Below are positions 54,696 through 62,068 of a DNA stretch of 64,000 nucleotides, piece after piece. Every line of letters starts with the position of its first letter. Position 1 is the stretch's first letter. Both the position numbers and the translations under genes were made by a program. The notes under the pieces were generated by a model. It worked only from the letters and a program-made list of their open reading frames with translations, did not search any database and had not been told where the DNA came from. Origin of the DNA: Phytohabitans rumicis (GTDB taxonomy: Bacteria; Actinomycetota; Actinomycetes; Mycobacteriales; Micromonosporaceae); NCBI RefSeq assembly GCF_011764445.1, contig NZ_BLPG01000001.1, positions 8,077,001 through 8,141,000 of the forward strand, given 5' to 3'.

Positions 54696-55489
54696 GTGTC
54701 TGCTGTGGATCTAAAGTCGGATGTGCCCCACTCGGCGCGGATTTACGACTATCTCCTCGGCGGCAAGGACAACTTCCAGGCCGATCGCGAGGCCGCGGCC
54801 GGCATCGCCAAGGGCTCGCCCAACCTGCCCACGTCGATGCGCGCCAACCGCAACTACATGGCCCGGGTGGCCCACTACCTGGCCGCCGAGTGCGGCTTCC
54901 GGCAGTTCCTCGACGTCGGCACCGGGCTGCCCACCGCCCCAACCTGCACGAGGTCGTCCAGGGGGTCGCCCCCGAGTCGCGGGTGGTCTACGTCGACAAC
55001 GACCCGATCGTGCTGGTGCACGCCCGCGCCCTGCTGACGAGCTCGCCGGAGGGCAGGTCCGCGTACATCGACGCCGACTTCCACGACCCGGCGGCCATCC
55101 TCAACGCCCCCGAGTTCGAGATCCTCGACCTGAGCCAGCCGATCGCGCTGTGCCTGCTCGCGATCGTCCACTTCATCCCCGACGACTCGGTGGTGCAGGG
55201 CGTCATCGACCGGCTCATGAAGCCGCTGGCACCCGGCAGCGCGCTGGCACTGTCCACGGCGACCGCCGACAGCGCGCCGGAAGAAGTGGCCCGCGCCGCG
55301 GCCGGCTACCACGCGCAGGGCATCCCGATGAAGCCGCGCACCAGGGCCGAGGTGGAGCAGTTCTTCACCGGCATGGAGCTGGTCGACCCGGGCGTCACCC
55401 TGGTCAACCACTGGCACGCCGACGATGCCGCCTCCGCCGTACCGGACGCCCACGTCTTCATGCACGGCGGCGTAGCCATCAAGCCCTAA
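54696..55489 (+). pseudogene. SAM-dependent methyltransferase, DUF574 type, split by a one-base frameshift
   Basis: The first frame contains HSARIYDYLLGGKDNFQADR and MRANRNYMARVAHYL, the hallmark of the actinomycete DUF574 family, and reaches FLDVGTGLPT. The second continues NLHEVVQGVAPESRVVYVDND, where the acid of motif II sits, up to HVFMHGGVAIKP. They join with one base added in the C run at 54937-54940. Total about 265 residues. GTG start with GGGAGG upstream. Such genes are often next to XRE/DUF397 pairs, as here; their substrate is unknown. Confidence 0.88.
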
Positions 55490-55555
55490 CCACCCCCTCC
55501 CGTGCCCCACCGCGTCCGCGGCCCCTGTGCGCGCCGCGCCCGCGCCCGCGCGCGC

Positions 55556-55660
55556 GTCGATCAAGGCTTTGCGCGTCGATCAAGGGCAAACGGCCGTGCT
55601 TTGATCTCCAAACCACGGCCGTATGCCCTTGATCGGCGGACTTTCCCTTGATCGGCGCGG
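55556..55660. repeat. Palindromic repeat A, copy A9
   Basis: Hairpin GATCAAGGGCAAACGGCC ... GGCCGTATGCCCTTGATC with loop TTTGATCTCCAAA, an upstream GTCGATCAAGGC arm and a downstream CCCTTGATCGGC tail. The gap 55490-55947 holds A9, A10 and about 120 other bases without a gene. Confidence 0.85.
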
Positions 55661-55787
55661 CTGTGCGGGGGCGGTACGCGGCGGCGTGGCGCCCGGGGGC
55701 TTGTTACCCGCGAGTAGGGACCCCTCCTGGGCGACCGGAGCGCCCAGCAGGGGACCCCTCTTGCGGCTCAACCCCTCACCCACCTTG

Positions 55788-55889
55788 CCGATCAAGGAAA
55801 AGCCCGTCGATCAAGGGCATACGGTCGTGGTTTGGAGATCCAAGCACGGCCATTTGCCCTTGATCGACGCACGAGCCCTTGATCGACGC
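55788..55889. repeat. Palindromic repeat A, copy A10
   Basis: Nested form with GCCGATCAAGG outer arm; main hairpin CATACGGTCGTGG / GCACGGCCATTTG with loop TTTGGAGATCCAA; tail ending CCCTTGATCGACGC. It lies next to A9 in the same convergent gap. Confidence 0.85.
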
Positions 55890-55947
55890 GCCAAGACGCG
55901 GCGGTGCGCCAAGGAGCGGCGACGGGCCAAGGACGGGTGGTGCGGTG

Positions 55948-56832
55948 TTAGGCGTCGAGGTCGCGCAGGATGCGGGTGAGTATGTCGACGGTGCGGTCGG
56001 GGGTGTCCGCCTCGACGCAGAGGGTGTCCATCGCGACGGTGTACTCCTCGACGTCCTCGCGCCGGTCGAGGTAGAGGGCGCTGGTGAGGTGTTCGATGTA
56101 GACGACGTCGGGCAGGTCGCGCTCCGGGAAGCGCAGGATGCTGAACGAGCCGCCCGCGCCCGCGTGCCCACCCGCGGCGAACGGCACGATCTGGAGCCGT
56201 ACGTGGCGCATCTTGGTGGCGTCGATGAGCGCCTCGATCTGGCCGCGCATCACCTCGGGCCCGCCGATCGGGCGGCGCAGCGCGCTCTCGTCCAGCACGG
56301 CCCACAGCTGCGGTGGCTCCGCCCGCGTCAGGACTTGCTGGCGCCGCATCCGCAGGTCGACCCGGCGCCCGATCTCCTCCTGCGGCGCCCGGGCGTGGCC
56401 CAGCATTACGACGGCGCGGGCGTAGTCGCGGGTCTGCAACAGCCCGGGGATGAATTGGACCTCGTACGACCGGATCAGCGCCGCGGCCGCCTCCAGTCCC
56501 AGGTACGACTGGAACCAGCTGGGCAGCACGTCGCCGTACCGGTGCCACCAGCCGGGGGTGTTGGCGTCCTGGGCGAGGGCGAGCAGGCGCTGGCGCTCCT
56601 CCGTGTCGTCGACGCCGTACAGGGTGAGCAGGTCGGCGACGTCGCGCTCCTTGAAGCCGACGCGCCCCAGCTCCATCCGGCTGATCTTTGACTCGGACGC
56701 CCGGATCTCCCATCCGGCGTCCTCCCGGCTGACCCCCTGAGCCTCGCGCAGCCTGCGCAGATGTGCGCCGAGCAGCATGCGCTGCACCGTCGGGCCGGCG
56801 GCGCTACCGCCCTCCCAGCCAGCCGCCGTCAC
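55948..56832 (-). CDS. XRE family regulator with Scr1-type (DUF5753) domain
   Basis: 294 residues. The HTH is LGAHLRRLREAQGVSREDAG with SESKISRMELGRV (residues about 21-60). The C-terminal domain is the actinomycete Scr1/DUF5753 type: YLGLEAAAALIRSYEVQFIPG, GLLQTRDYARAV and YIEHLTSALYLDRREDVEEY. Such regulators pair with DUF397 proteins and often govern development or secondary metabolism. The DUF397 partner lies upstream on the same strand. Confidence 0.92.
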   Translation of the reverse strand: MTAAGWEGGSAAGPTVQRMLLGAHLRRLREAQGVSREDAGWEIRASESKISRMELGRVGFKERDVADLLTLYGVDDTEERQRLLALAQDANTPGWWHRYGDVLPSWFQSYLGLEAAAALIRSYEVQFIPGLLQTRDYARAVVMLGHARAPQEEIGRRVDLRMRRQQVLTRAEPPQLWAVLDESALRRPIGGPEVMRGQIEALIDATKMRHVRLQIVPFAAGGHAGAGGSFSILRFPERDLPDVVYIEHLTSALYLDRREDVEEYTVAMDTLCVEADTPDRTVDILTRILRDLDA

Positions 56833-56964
56833 CGTTGTCGACCTCCCGCAAGCCCGACACAGCTGCCGCCACAGCCATGGTCCTCATGTGCCAAGCAAGC
56901 ATGCCATGACGGTACGACGACGCGAGTCAGCCATTGACCCGAGTCGCGGAGCGGCGGTGTGGGG

Positions 56965-57165
56965 CTAGTGGATCAGGTCGTCGAAGTCGCCGTCGCGCGC
57001 GCCGGCGATGAACGCTGCGACCTCGTCCAACGTGTACACGAGCACCGGACCACCGGGATCTCTGGAGTTGCGCACGGCGATCCCGCCCTCGGGCAACCGC
57101 GCCAGTTCGACGCAGTTTCCGCTCGGGTTGCTGCGGCGACTCTTCTGCCAGTGGAGAGCATGCAT
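56965..57165 (-). CDS. DUF397 domain protein
   Basis: 66 residues with the family pattern WQKSRRSNPSGNCVELARL, IAVRNSRDPGGPVLVYT and DEVAAFIAGARDGDFDDL. Genetic studies in streptomycetes place DUF397 proteins as antagonists of the neighbouring XRE/DUF5753 regulator. ATG start. Expressed leftward ahead of the XRE gene with a 130-base gap, so it may have its own promoter or be read through. Confidence 0.9.
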   Translation of the reverse strand: MHALHWQKSRRSNPSGNCVELARLPEGGIAVRNSRDPGGPVLVYTLDEVAAFIAGARDGDFDDLIH

Positions 57166-57234
57166 TTGATAACTCCCACTCCGCTAGTTCTTCTGCACGT
57201 GCATCCGCACTTGCTTCTGCGTGTGACAGCCGTG

Positions 57235-57972
57235 ATGATAACGTATATGGACTGGCCGGCGCCGGTGGTATTTGCGCTCTTTGTCGCGTCTGTCCTCGTC
57301 GCTGGCGTAGCTCTGGGGACGAGCAGACACTGGCGATGCCGCGCGCGGCTGGCCGAGGCCGTGGCCGCCGATTTGATGCAGGCACTGCGCGCGGAGCGTG
57401 ACGTGGCCAGCCGCGACCCGCTCACCGCGCTGCTCAACCGGCGCGAGTTCTACCGGCGCGGCGCCGAGCTGATGGCCGACCCGCAGGGCCAGCACCTCGT
57501 CATGGTCGTGGTCGACATCGACCACTTCAAGCAGGTCAACGACCGGTACGGCCACGCCACCGGGGACGAGGTGCTGGTGAACACCGCCCGCCGCCTCGCC
57601 GGGTACGCCGGCCGCAACCCGGTCGCCCGCTTCGGTGGCGACGAGTTCGTCGGGCTCCTCGCCACCGAAGCGGGCGGCACCGTCGACGATCAGTGGCTGC
57701 GCGAGACCGAGGAGCGGCTCGCCGCGACGCTCGCCACGCCGATCCCGGTCCGGGACGGCACCGTCCTGGTCACCGTGTCGGTCGGGCTGGCGCCGGTACG
57801 CGGCGGCGCGGATCTCGCGGACGTGCTGCGCCGCGCCGACGCCGCCATGTACCGCGCGAAGGGCCACCGCAAGCGGACGACCCAGCCCCGGCGCCACTCC
57901 TCGCCCGGCCGGCTGGCGCCGCACCAGAAGCTGGCGTGGCACCAGGGCGGGCAAACCCCGGCGCTCCCGTAG
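57235..57972 (+). CDS. GGDEF-domain diguanylate cyclase
   Basis: 245 residues. One N-terminal membrane segment (residues about 9-29) and a coiled linker lead to a GGDEF domain with DPLTALLNRREFYRR, MVVVDIDHFKQVNDRYGH and the intact active site RFGGDEF (residues 133-139). The inhibitory RxxD site before GGDEF is missing (sequence AGRNPVA), so product inhibition is unlikely. It ends with a basic tail after YRAKGHRKR. ATG start; a second ATG four codons later is possible. It would make cyclic di-GMP at the membrane. Confidence 0.88.
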   Translation: MITYMDWPAPVVFALFVASVLVAGVALGTSRHWRCRARLAEAVAADLMQALRAERDVASRDPLTALLNRREFYRRGAELMADPQGQHLVMVVVDIDHFKQVNDRYGHATGDEVLVNTARRLAGYAGRNPVARFGGDEFVGLLATEAGGTVDDQWLRETEERLAATLATPIPVRDGTVLVTVSVGLAPVRGGADLADVLRRADAAMYRAKGHRKRTTQPRRHSSPGRLAPHQKLAWHQGGQTPALP

Positions 57973-58000
57973 GTAGCCGACACTCAACCAGCCGGCTGAG

Positions 58001-58135
58001 GCTATGGCCCTGCCGACCGTGGTTGCCGGCCAAGCGGGCCGGGACGGGTTGTGGACCGCGGAGGGTGAGGCCGCGGGAGCAACGGCCTGGACCGCGACGG
58101 GCGTCGCGGCAGCTCAACATCTTTTCGATTTTCCC
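58001..58135 (-). repeat. Long repeat D, copy D2 (inverse of D1)
   Basis: The minus strand matches D1 over about 135 bases; the minus-strand frame from the ATG near 58120 also reads MLSCRDARRGPGRCSRGL. It lies between convergent gene ends, as D1 does. Confidence 0.75.
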
Positions 58136-58157
58136 CGCCTTTCACAGCGAGGCGTCT

Positions 58158-59102
58158 CTAGATCGGGAAGTGGCCGCGGCGCCACTGCCAGTGGCGGCCG
58201 GCCGTCAGGTGGTCGACGATCGCGCGCTGCAGCACGGTGTGGCGCGGCAGCTGGTCCAGCGGCGTGGTCAGGGTGCGGAACACGAACCGCAGCACCTCGA
58301 CGTCGGCGTCGATCCCTTCCGGCTCCTCGTAGGGCTCCAGCTCGAACCTGCGCTGGAACCGGACGATGTTGGAGTCCTCGGGCAGGTACTCCAGCAGTTG
58401 CGGGTCGAGCAGCCACGAGCCGCAGGAGAACTCCGTGTAGCTCTCGTCGGGGAAGTGGCGCGGGAAGAACGCGCGGGCCCCGTCGAGCGAGGCCGCGACC
58501 GCCTCCGGGGTCATCGGCCCCGACTCGGTGATGTGCAGACCGATGGCGGTGTCGCCGCGCTGGTGCTGCAGCCGGCCCAGCTCGTAGACGGCGCCGCGCG
58601 CGTGCAGCGTCAGCCAGCTTTGCATGACCGGCCAGCCCTCGCGGCGCATCCGCCGGTCGATCGCGAGGTTGCGGCCCAGGTCCGCGAGGGTCGCCCAGGA
58701 CACGGCATCGGCGATGCCGTGCTCGCGGTGGTACCCCGTGACGACGTCGACCAGGGCCAGGTACGCGTACACGTAGAGATGCCGCCAGGCGGGGCCCCGT
58801 TCGCGTGGCAGCTCCGGACCGGGCGGCAGCCAGTCGTGGCCCCCGAGATCGGCGCGTACCAGGGCGATCGAGCGGTCGAGCAGCCAGCGCAGCTCCGGAG
58901 TCCACAGTGGGGAGTCGGGGTCGGGCCAGCCCGCCATGATCTCGGCGGCGTCGTCCGGCCGCACCGCGAGCCGGTCGAGGATCGCGGGCGCGTCGGCCTT
59001 GGCGGGCAGCGGAGCCGACGGGCGGTCGCCGGCGAGCTGGTACACACGGTCGACGTCCTCGACGGGTACCCCGAGCCGGGCGGCGGTGTCGTCCAGATCC
59101 AC
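58158..59102 (-). CDS. Putative acyltransferase (GNAT-like family)
   Basis: 314 residues. Resembles proteins annotated as acyltransferase-domain proteins: DIPDLDAAS-type start is absent, but VMQSWLTLHARGAVYELGRLQ, IGLHITESGPMTPEAV and YTEFSCGSWLLDPQLLEYL are conserved elements. The substrate is unknown. GTG start chosen because the similarity begins at VDLDDTAARLGVP. It is the third gene of a leftward set after the aminotransferase and the Pycsar-like membrane protein, with a 40-base gap. Confidence 0.65.
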   Translation of the reverse strand: MDLDDTAARLGVPVEDVDRVYQLAGDRPSAPLPAKADAPAILDRLAVRPDDAAEIMAGWPDPDSPLWTPELRWLLDRSIALVRADLGGHDWLPPGPELPRERGPAWRHLYVYAYLALVDVVTGYHREHGIADAVSWATLADLGRNLAIDRRMRREGWPVMQSWLTLHARGAVYELGRLQHQRGDTAIGLHITESGPMTPEAVAASLDGARAFFPRHFPDESYTEFSCGSWLLDPQLLEYLPEDSNIVRFQRRFELEPYEEPEGIDADVEVLRFVFRTLTTPLDQLPRHTVLQRAIVDHLTAGRHWQWRRGHFPI

Positions 59103-59142
59103 GCGGACGACCCTACCGGCCCGTCCCGCCGGCCGGATCCAG

Positions 59143-59616
59143 CTAACCGCGGATCGCGTACAAGGCAAGTGAGACAACGGCGATGACGACGGACAGCTGA
59201 ATCAGGGCGACGGCCACCCGGATGAGCCGGTACTTGAAGGCGGCGAGCCGGGCGGCGGCCAGGATCATGGTGGCCTGTCGCCGGTCTTCCACGAGCGTCG
59301 GCATGTCCGCGAGGAATCTGTCGGCGTCTGTTTTGAGGCTGGCGTAGTAGCGGAAGTAGCGATGCGGCCCGATCACCCGGGGCGTCTTGGGGCGCAGCGC
59401 CGCCAGCAACAGCAACATGGCGGAGAAGGCGCACACCAGCGCCGCCACGAGGAGCCACCGCGGCCAGCCCTGGTCGGGGGCGGTGGTGACGGTCGCCAAC
59501 CCCACCGCGGCCAGCAGACCGACGGCGGTGAGCAGGTGCCCGGCCTTCTGGTCGGCGGTCCGCACCTCTTCCCGGGCAAACTTGAACTCCTCGTACAAGT
59601 CAAATTCCCCAGCCAT
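59143..59616 (-). CDS. Pycsar-effector-like membrane protein (DUF5706 type)
   Basis: 157 residues. An amphipathic start (FDLYEEFKFAREEVRTADQK) precedes two membrane segments (AGHLLTAVGLLAAVGLATVT; WLLVAALVCAFSAMLLLLAAL) and a cytoplasmic helical stretch FRYYASLKTDADRFL, then a third segment near the end. The ADQKAGHLL and AFKYRLIRVAVAL motifs match the two-helix effectors of Pycsar anti-phage systems. No cyclic-nucleotide cyclase of the PycC type is adjacent; the nearest cyclase is the GGDEF gene on the other strand. Whether it acts in defence is unproven. Confidence 0.72.
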   Translation of the reverse strand: MAGEFDLYEEFKFAREEVRTADQKAGHLLTAVGLLAAVGLATVTTAPDQGWPRWLLVAALVCAFSAMLLLLAALRPKTPRVIGPHRYFRYYASLKTDADRFLADMPTLVEDRRQATMILAAARLAAFKYRLIRVAVALIQLSVVIAVVSLALYAIRG

Positions 59617-59638
59617 GGCGCCAGGTTAGGGCCCGAAG

Positions 59639-61315
59639 TCAATGGGACGCGGTGCGTCCCAGGCACGCCGGGGGCAGGTGGAACCAGCGCAGGGCCTCGA
59701 AGTCGCTGTCCAGGCCCGTGGGTCCACTGTCGATCTGCTTGGGGTACGTCGCAAGCAACGCCCTCGCCGTACGCAGGTAGCCCTCCAGCGCCTCCTCGCC
59801 GGCGTACGGGCGGCGGCCGGGGCACAGCAGGGTGCCGTCCGGGGCGTACCGCAGGTCGTGCAGGCGCAGCGGCGTGCGGGCCACGCCGTCGCGGTGCCGC
59901 CACAGCCCGGTGTGCGGGTCGAAGCGGTAGTCGACGAGCAGGCGGTGGCCGTACCGGGCGATGAGGTCGACCGCGTCGATGAGGTAGTCGGCGACGGTGT
60001 CGGAGATGAAGTAGTTGAAGTTGATCCGGGTCCAGCCGGGCTTGATGCCTTCGCAGCCCTGGCCGACCTCCTGGCGGAAGGCGAACGAGTGGGCCATGTC
60101 GATGGCGAGCAGGCGGTGGCCGTACGGGCCGGCGCAGGAGCAGCCGCCGCGGGCCTGGATGCCGAACAGGTCGTTGAGGACCGCGACGACGAAGTTGTGG
60201 TGCAGATAGCGTTCGCCGCGCCGGATCCGCAGCGACACAATGGACAGTCGCCGGGCGTCGGGGTTGCCGAGCAGGTCGATGTGCGGGTTGCCGGACCAGC
60301 GGTGCAGCGCCCGCTTCCACAGGCGTTCCTCGTTGGCCTGGATGGCCTCGGCGCCGACGGACTCCTTCAGGGCGAAGACCAGCCCGGCCCGGATCGACTC
60401 CACAATGGCCGGGGTGCCGCCCTCCTCGCGGGCGACCGGGTCGTCGAGGTAGCGGTGGTAGGCGGGGTCGACGAACGCGACCGTGCCGCCGCCGGGCACG
60501 GTCGGCACCGCGTTGCGGACCAACTCCCGGCGTACCACCAGGACGCCCGGGGTCTGCGGGCCGCCGATGAACTTGTGCGGGGACAGGAAGATGGCGTCCT
60601 TGTGGTCGCGCGCGCCAGGCGCCGACTCGCGTACCCGGATCTGGACGTAGGGGCCGGCGGCGGCGTAGTCCCAGAAGGACAGCGCGCCGTGCGCGTGCAG
60701 CAGGGCGGCGATGGTGTCCGCGTCGGACAGGATGCCGGTGACGTTGGAGGCGGCGGAGAAGCTGCCGATCCGCAGCGGGCGGTCGGCGTGCCGCTGGAGC
60801 TGGGCGGCGAGCTCGGCCAGGTCGATGTGGCCGTCCCGGTCGGCGCCGATGGGCACCACGTCCGCGTAGGTCTCCCGCCAGGGCAGCTCGTTGGAGTGGT
60901 GCTCGTACGGCCCGACGAAAACCACGGGGCGCGGCCCGGACGGGGCAGCGCCGCGCAGTTCCATGATGCCGATCAGCTTGTTGACCGCGGTGGTGGCCCC
61001 CGAGCCGCAGAAGATCACCAGATGGTCGTCGGCGCCGCCCACGGCGTCGTGGATGATCTCGCGGGCGTCCTCGCGCAGCCGGCCGGTGGCCAGCCCGGTG
61101 CCGGAGCTCTCGGTGTGGGTGTTGGCGTACCGGGGGAGCACCTGGGTGCGGATGGCGTCCTCGATGAAGTCCAGCGACCGGCCGGACGCGGTGTAGTCGG
61201 CGTACGTGATGCGGCGCGGCCCGTACGGCCCGTCGAGCACCTCGCCCTCGCCGATGATGCCGGCCCGGATCCGTTCCAGCAGCGCTGCCCTTGGTGGTGC
61301 GATCACCCCCGTCAT
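59639..61315 (-). CDS. Class V aminotransferase-fold PLP enzyme
   Basis: 558 residues, longer than the usual 400. Motifs: YADYTASGRSL, VIFCGSGATTAVN, GPYEHHSNELPW, LSFWDYAAAGPYV (Asp) and LSPHKFIGGPQTPG (PLP lysine). A C-terminal extra domain of about 150 residues follows RIRRGERYLHHNF, with a CSCAGPYG stretch. Related to cysteine-desulfurase-like proteins but probably with another substrate. The ATG at 61315 is preferred; a GTG six codons upstream would add MAHSQT. It is the first gene of the set with the Pycsar-like protein (22-base gap). Confidence 0.85.
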   Translation of the reverse strand: MTGVIAPPRAALLERIRAGIIGEGEVLDGPYGPRRITYADYTASGRSLDFIEDAIRTQVLPRYANTHTESSGTGLATGRLREDAREIIHDAVGGADDHLVIFCGSGATTAVNKLIGIMELRGAAPSGPRPVVFVGPYEHHSNELPWRETYADVVPIGADRDGHIDLAELAAQLQRHADRPLRIGSFSAASNVTGILSDADTIAALLHAHGALSFWDYAAAGPYVQIRVRESAPGARDHKDAIFLSPHKFIGGPQTPGVLVVRRELVRNAVPTVPGGGTVAFVDPAYHRYLDDPVAREEGGTPAIVESIRAGLVFALKESVGAEAIQANEERLWKRALHRWSGNPHIDLLGNPDARRLSIVSLRIRRGERYLHHNFVVAVLNDLFGIQARGGCSCAGPYGHRLLAIDMAHSFAFRQEVGQGCEGIKPGWTRINFNYFISDTVADYLIDAVDLIARYGHRLLVDYRFDPHTGLWRHRDGVARTPLRLHDLRYAPDGTLLCPGRRPYAGEEALEGYLRTARALLATYPKQIDSGPTGLDSDFEALRWFHLPPACLGRTASH

Positions 61316-61387
61316 AGTTTGAGAGTGCGCCACTATGCGGGACGCCGCCAGGACCTTTCGGCCATCTGGAAGATCAGGAACCGGACA

Positions 61388-62068
61388 CTAGGCGCGCAAC
61401 CGGTAGCCCATGCCCGGCTCGGTGAGCAGGTGCTGCGGGTGGCCGGGGTCGTCTTCGAGCTTGCGGCGCAGCTGGGCCATGTACTGCCGCAGGTAGTGGG
61501 TCTCGGTCCGGTACGTGGGGCCCCACACCTGCTCCAGGAGCTGCCGCTGGCTGACCAGCTTGCCGGGGTTGTTGGCCAGGATCTCGATCAGGTGCCACTC
61601 GGTCGGGGTGAGGCGTACCGGGGTGCCGTCGGCGTCGGACACGAGCCGGTCGGCGAGGTTGATGGTGTGCCGGCCGATGCGCAGGGCCGGCTGGCCGGCG
61701 GGGGTGCCGGCGACCCGGCGGGTGGCGGCGCGGATGCGGGCGAGCAGCTCGTCGACGCCGAACGGCTTGGTGACGTAGTCGTCGGCGCCGGCGTCGAGGG
61801 CGGCGACCTTGTCCGCGCTGCCGGCCCGGCCGGACAGCACGATGATCGGCGCGGTGCTCCAGCCGCGCAGGCCGCGGATGACGTCGACGCCGTCCATGTC
61901 CGGCAGGCCGAGGTCCAGGACGACCAGGTCGGGATGCCGGCTCGCGGCGGCGTGCAGGGCGCTGGCCCCGTCGGGCGCGGTGTCCACGTCGTACCGGCGG
62001 GCGCGCAGGTTGATGCGGAGCGCGCGGAGGATCTGCGGCTCGTCGTCCACCACCAGGATGCGGGTCAT
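61388..62068 (-). CDS. kdpE: KDP operon response regulator KdpE
   Basis: 226 residues. OmpR-type receiver (ILVVDDEPQILRAL, LVVLDLGLPDMDG with the phospho-Asp, YVTKPFG with the Lys) and winged-helix output domain (RLTPTEWHLIEILANNPGKL, VWGPTYRTETHYLRQYMAQL). This is the KdpE pattern, and the gene overlaps kdpD by ATGA. It would activate the high-affinity potassium transporter kdpFABC when potassium is low; those genes are not in the window. Confidence 0.93.
   Translation of the reverse strand: MTRILVVDDEPQILRALRINLRARRYDVDTAPDGASALHAAASRHPDLVVLDLGLPDMDGVDVIRGLRGWSTAPIIVLSGRAGSADKVAALDAGADDYVTKPFGVDELLARIRAATRRVAGTPAGQPALRIGRHTINLADRLVSDADGTPVRLTPTEWHLIEILANNPGKLVSQRQLLEQVWGPTYRTETHYLRQYMAQLRRKLEDDPGHPQHLLTEPGMGYRLRA

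Noticed and set aside
57235-59616. GGDEF gene and Pycsar-like protein as a complete Pycsar system
   Set aside because: They are on opposite strands, separated by other genes and a repeat, and the cyclase is a canonical diguanylate cyclase and not PycC. Kept only as a possible link.
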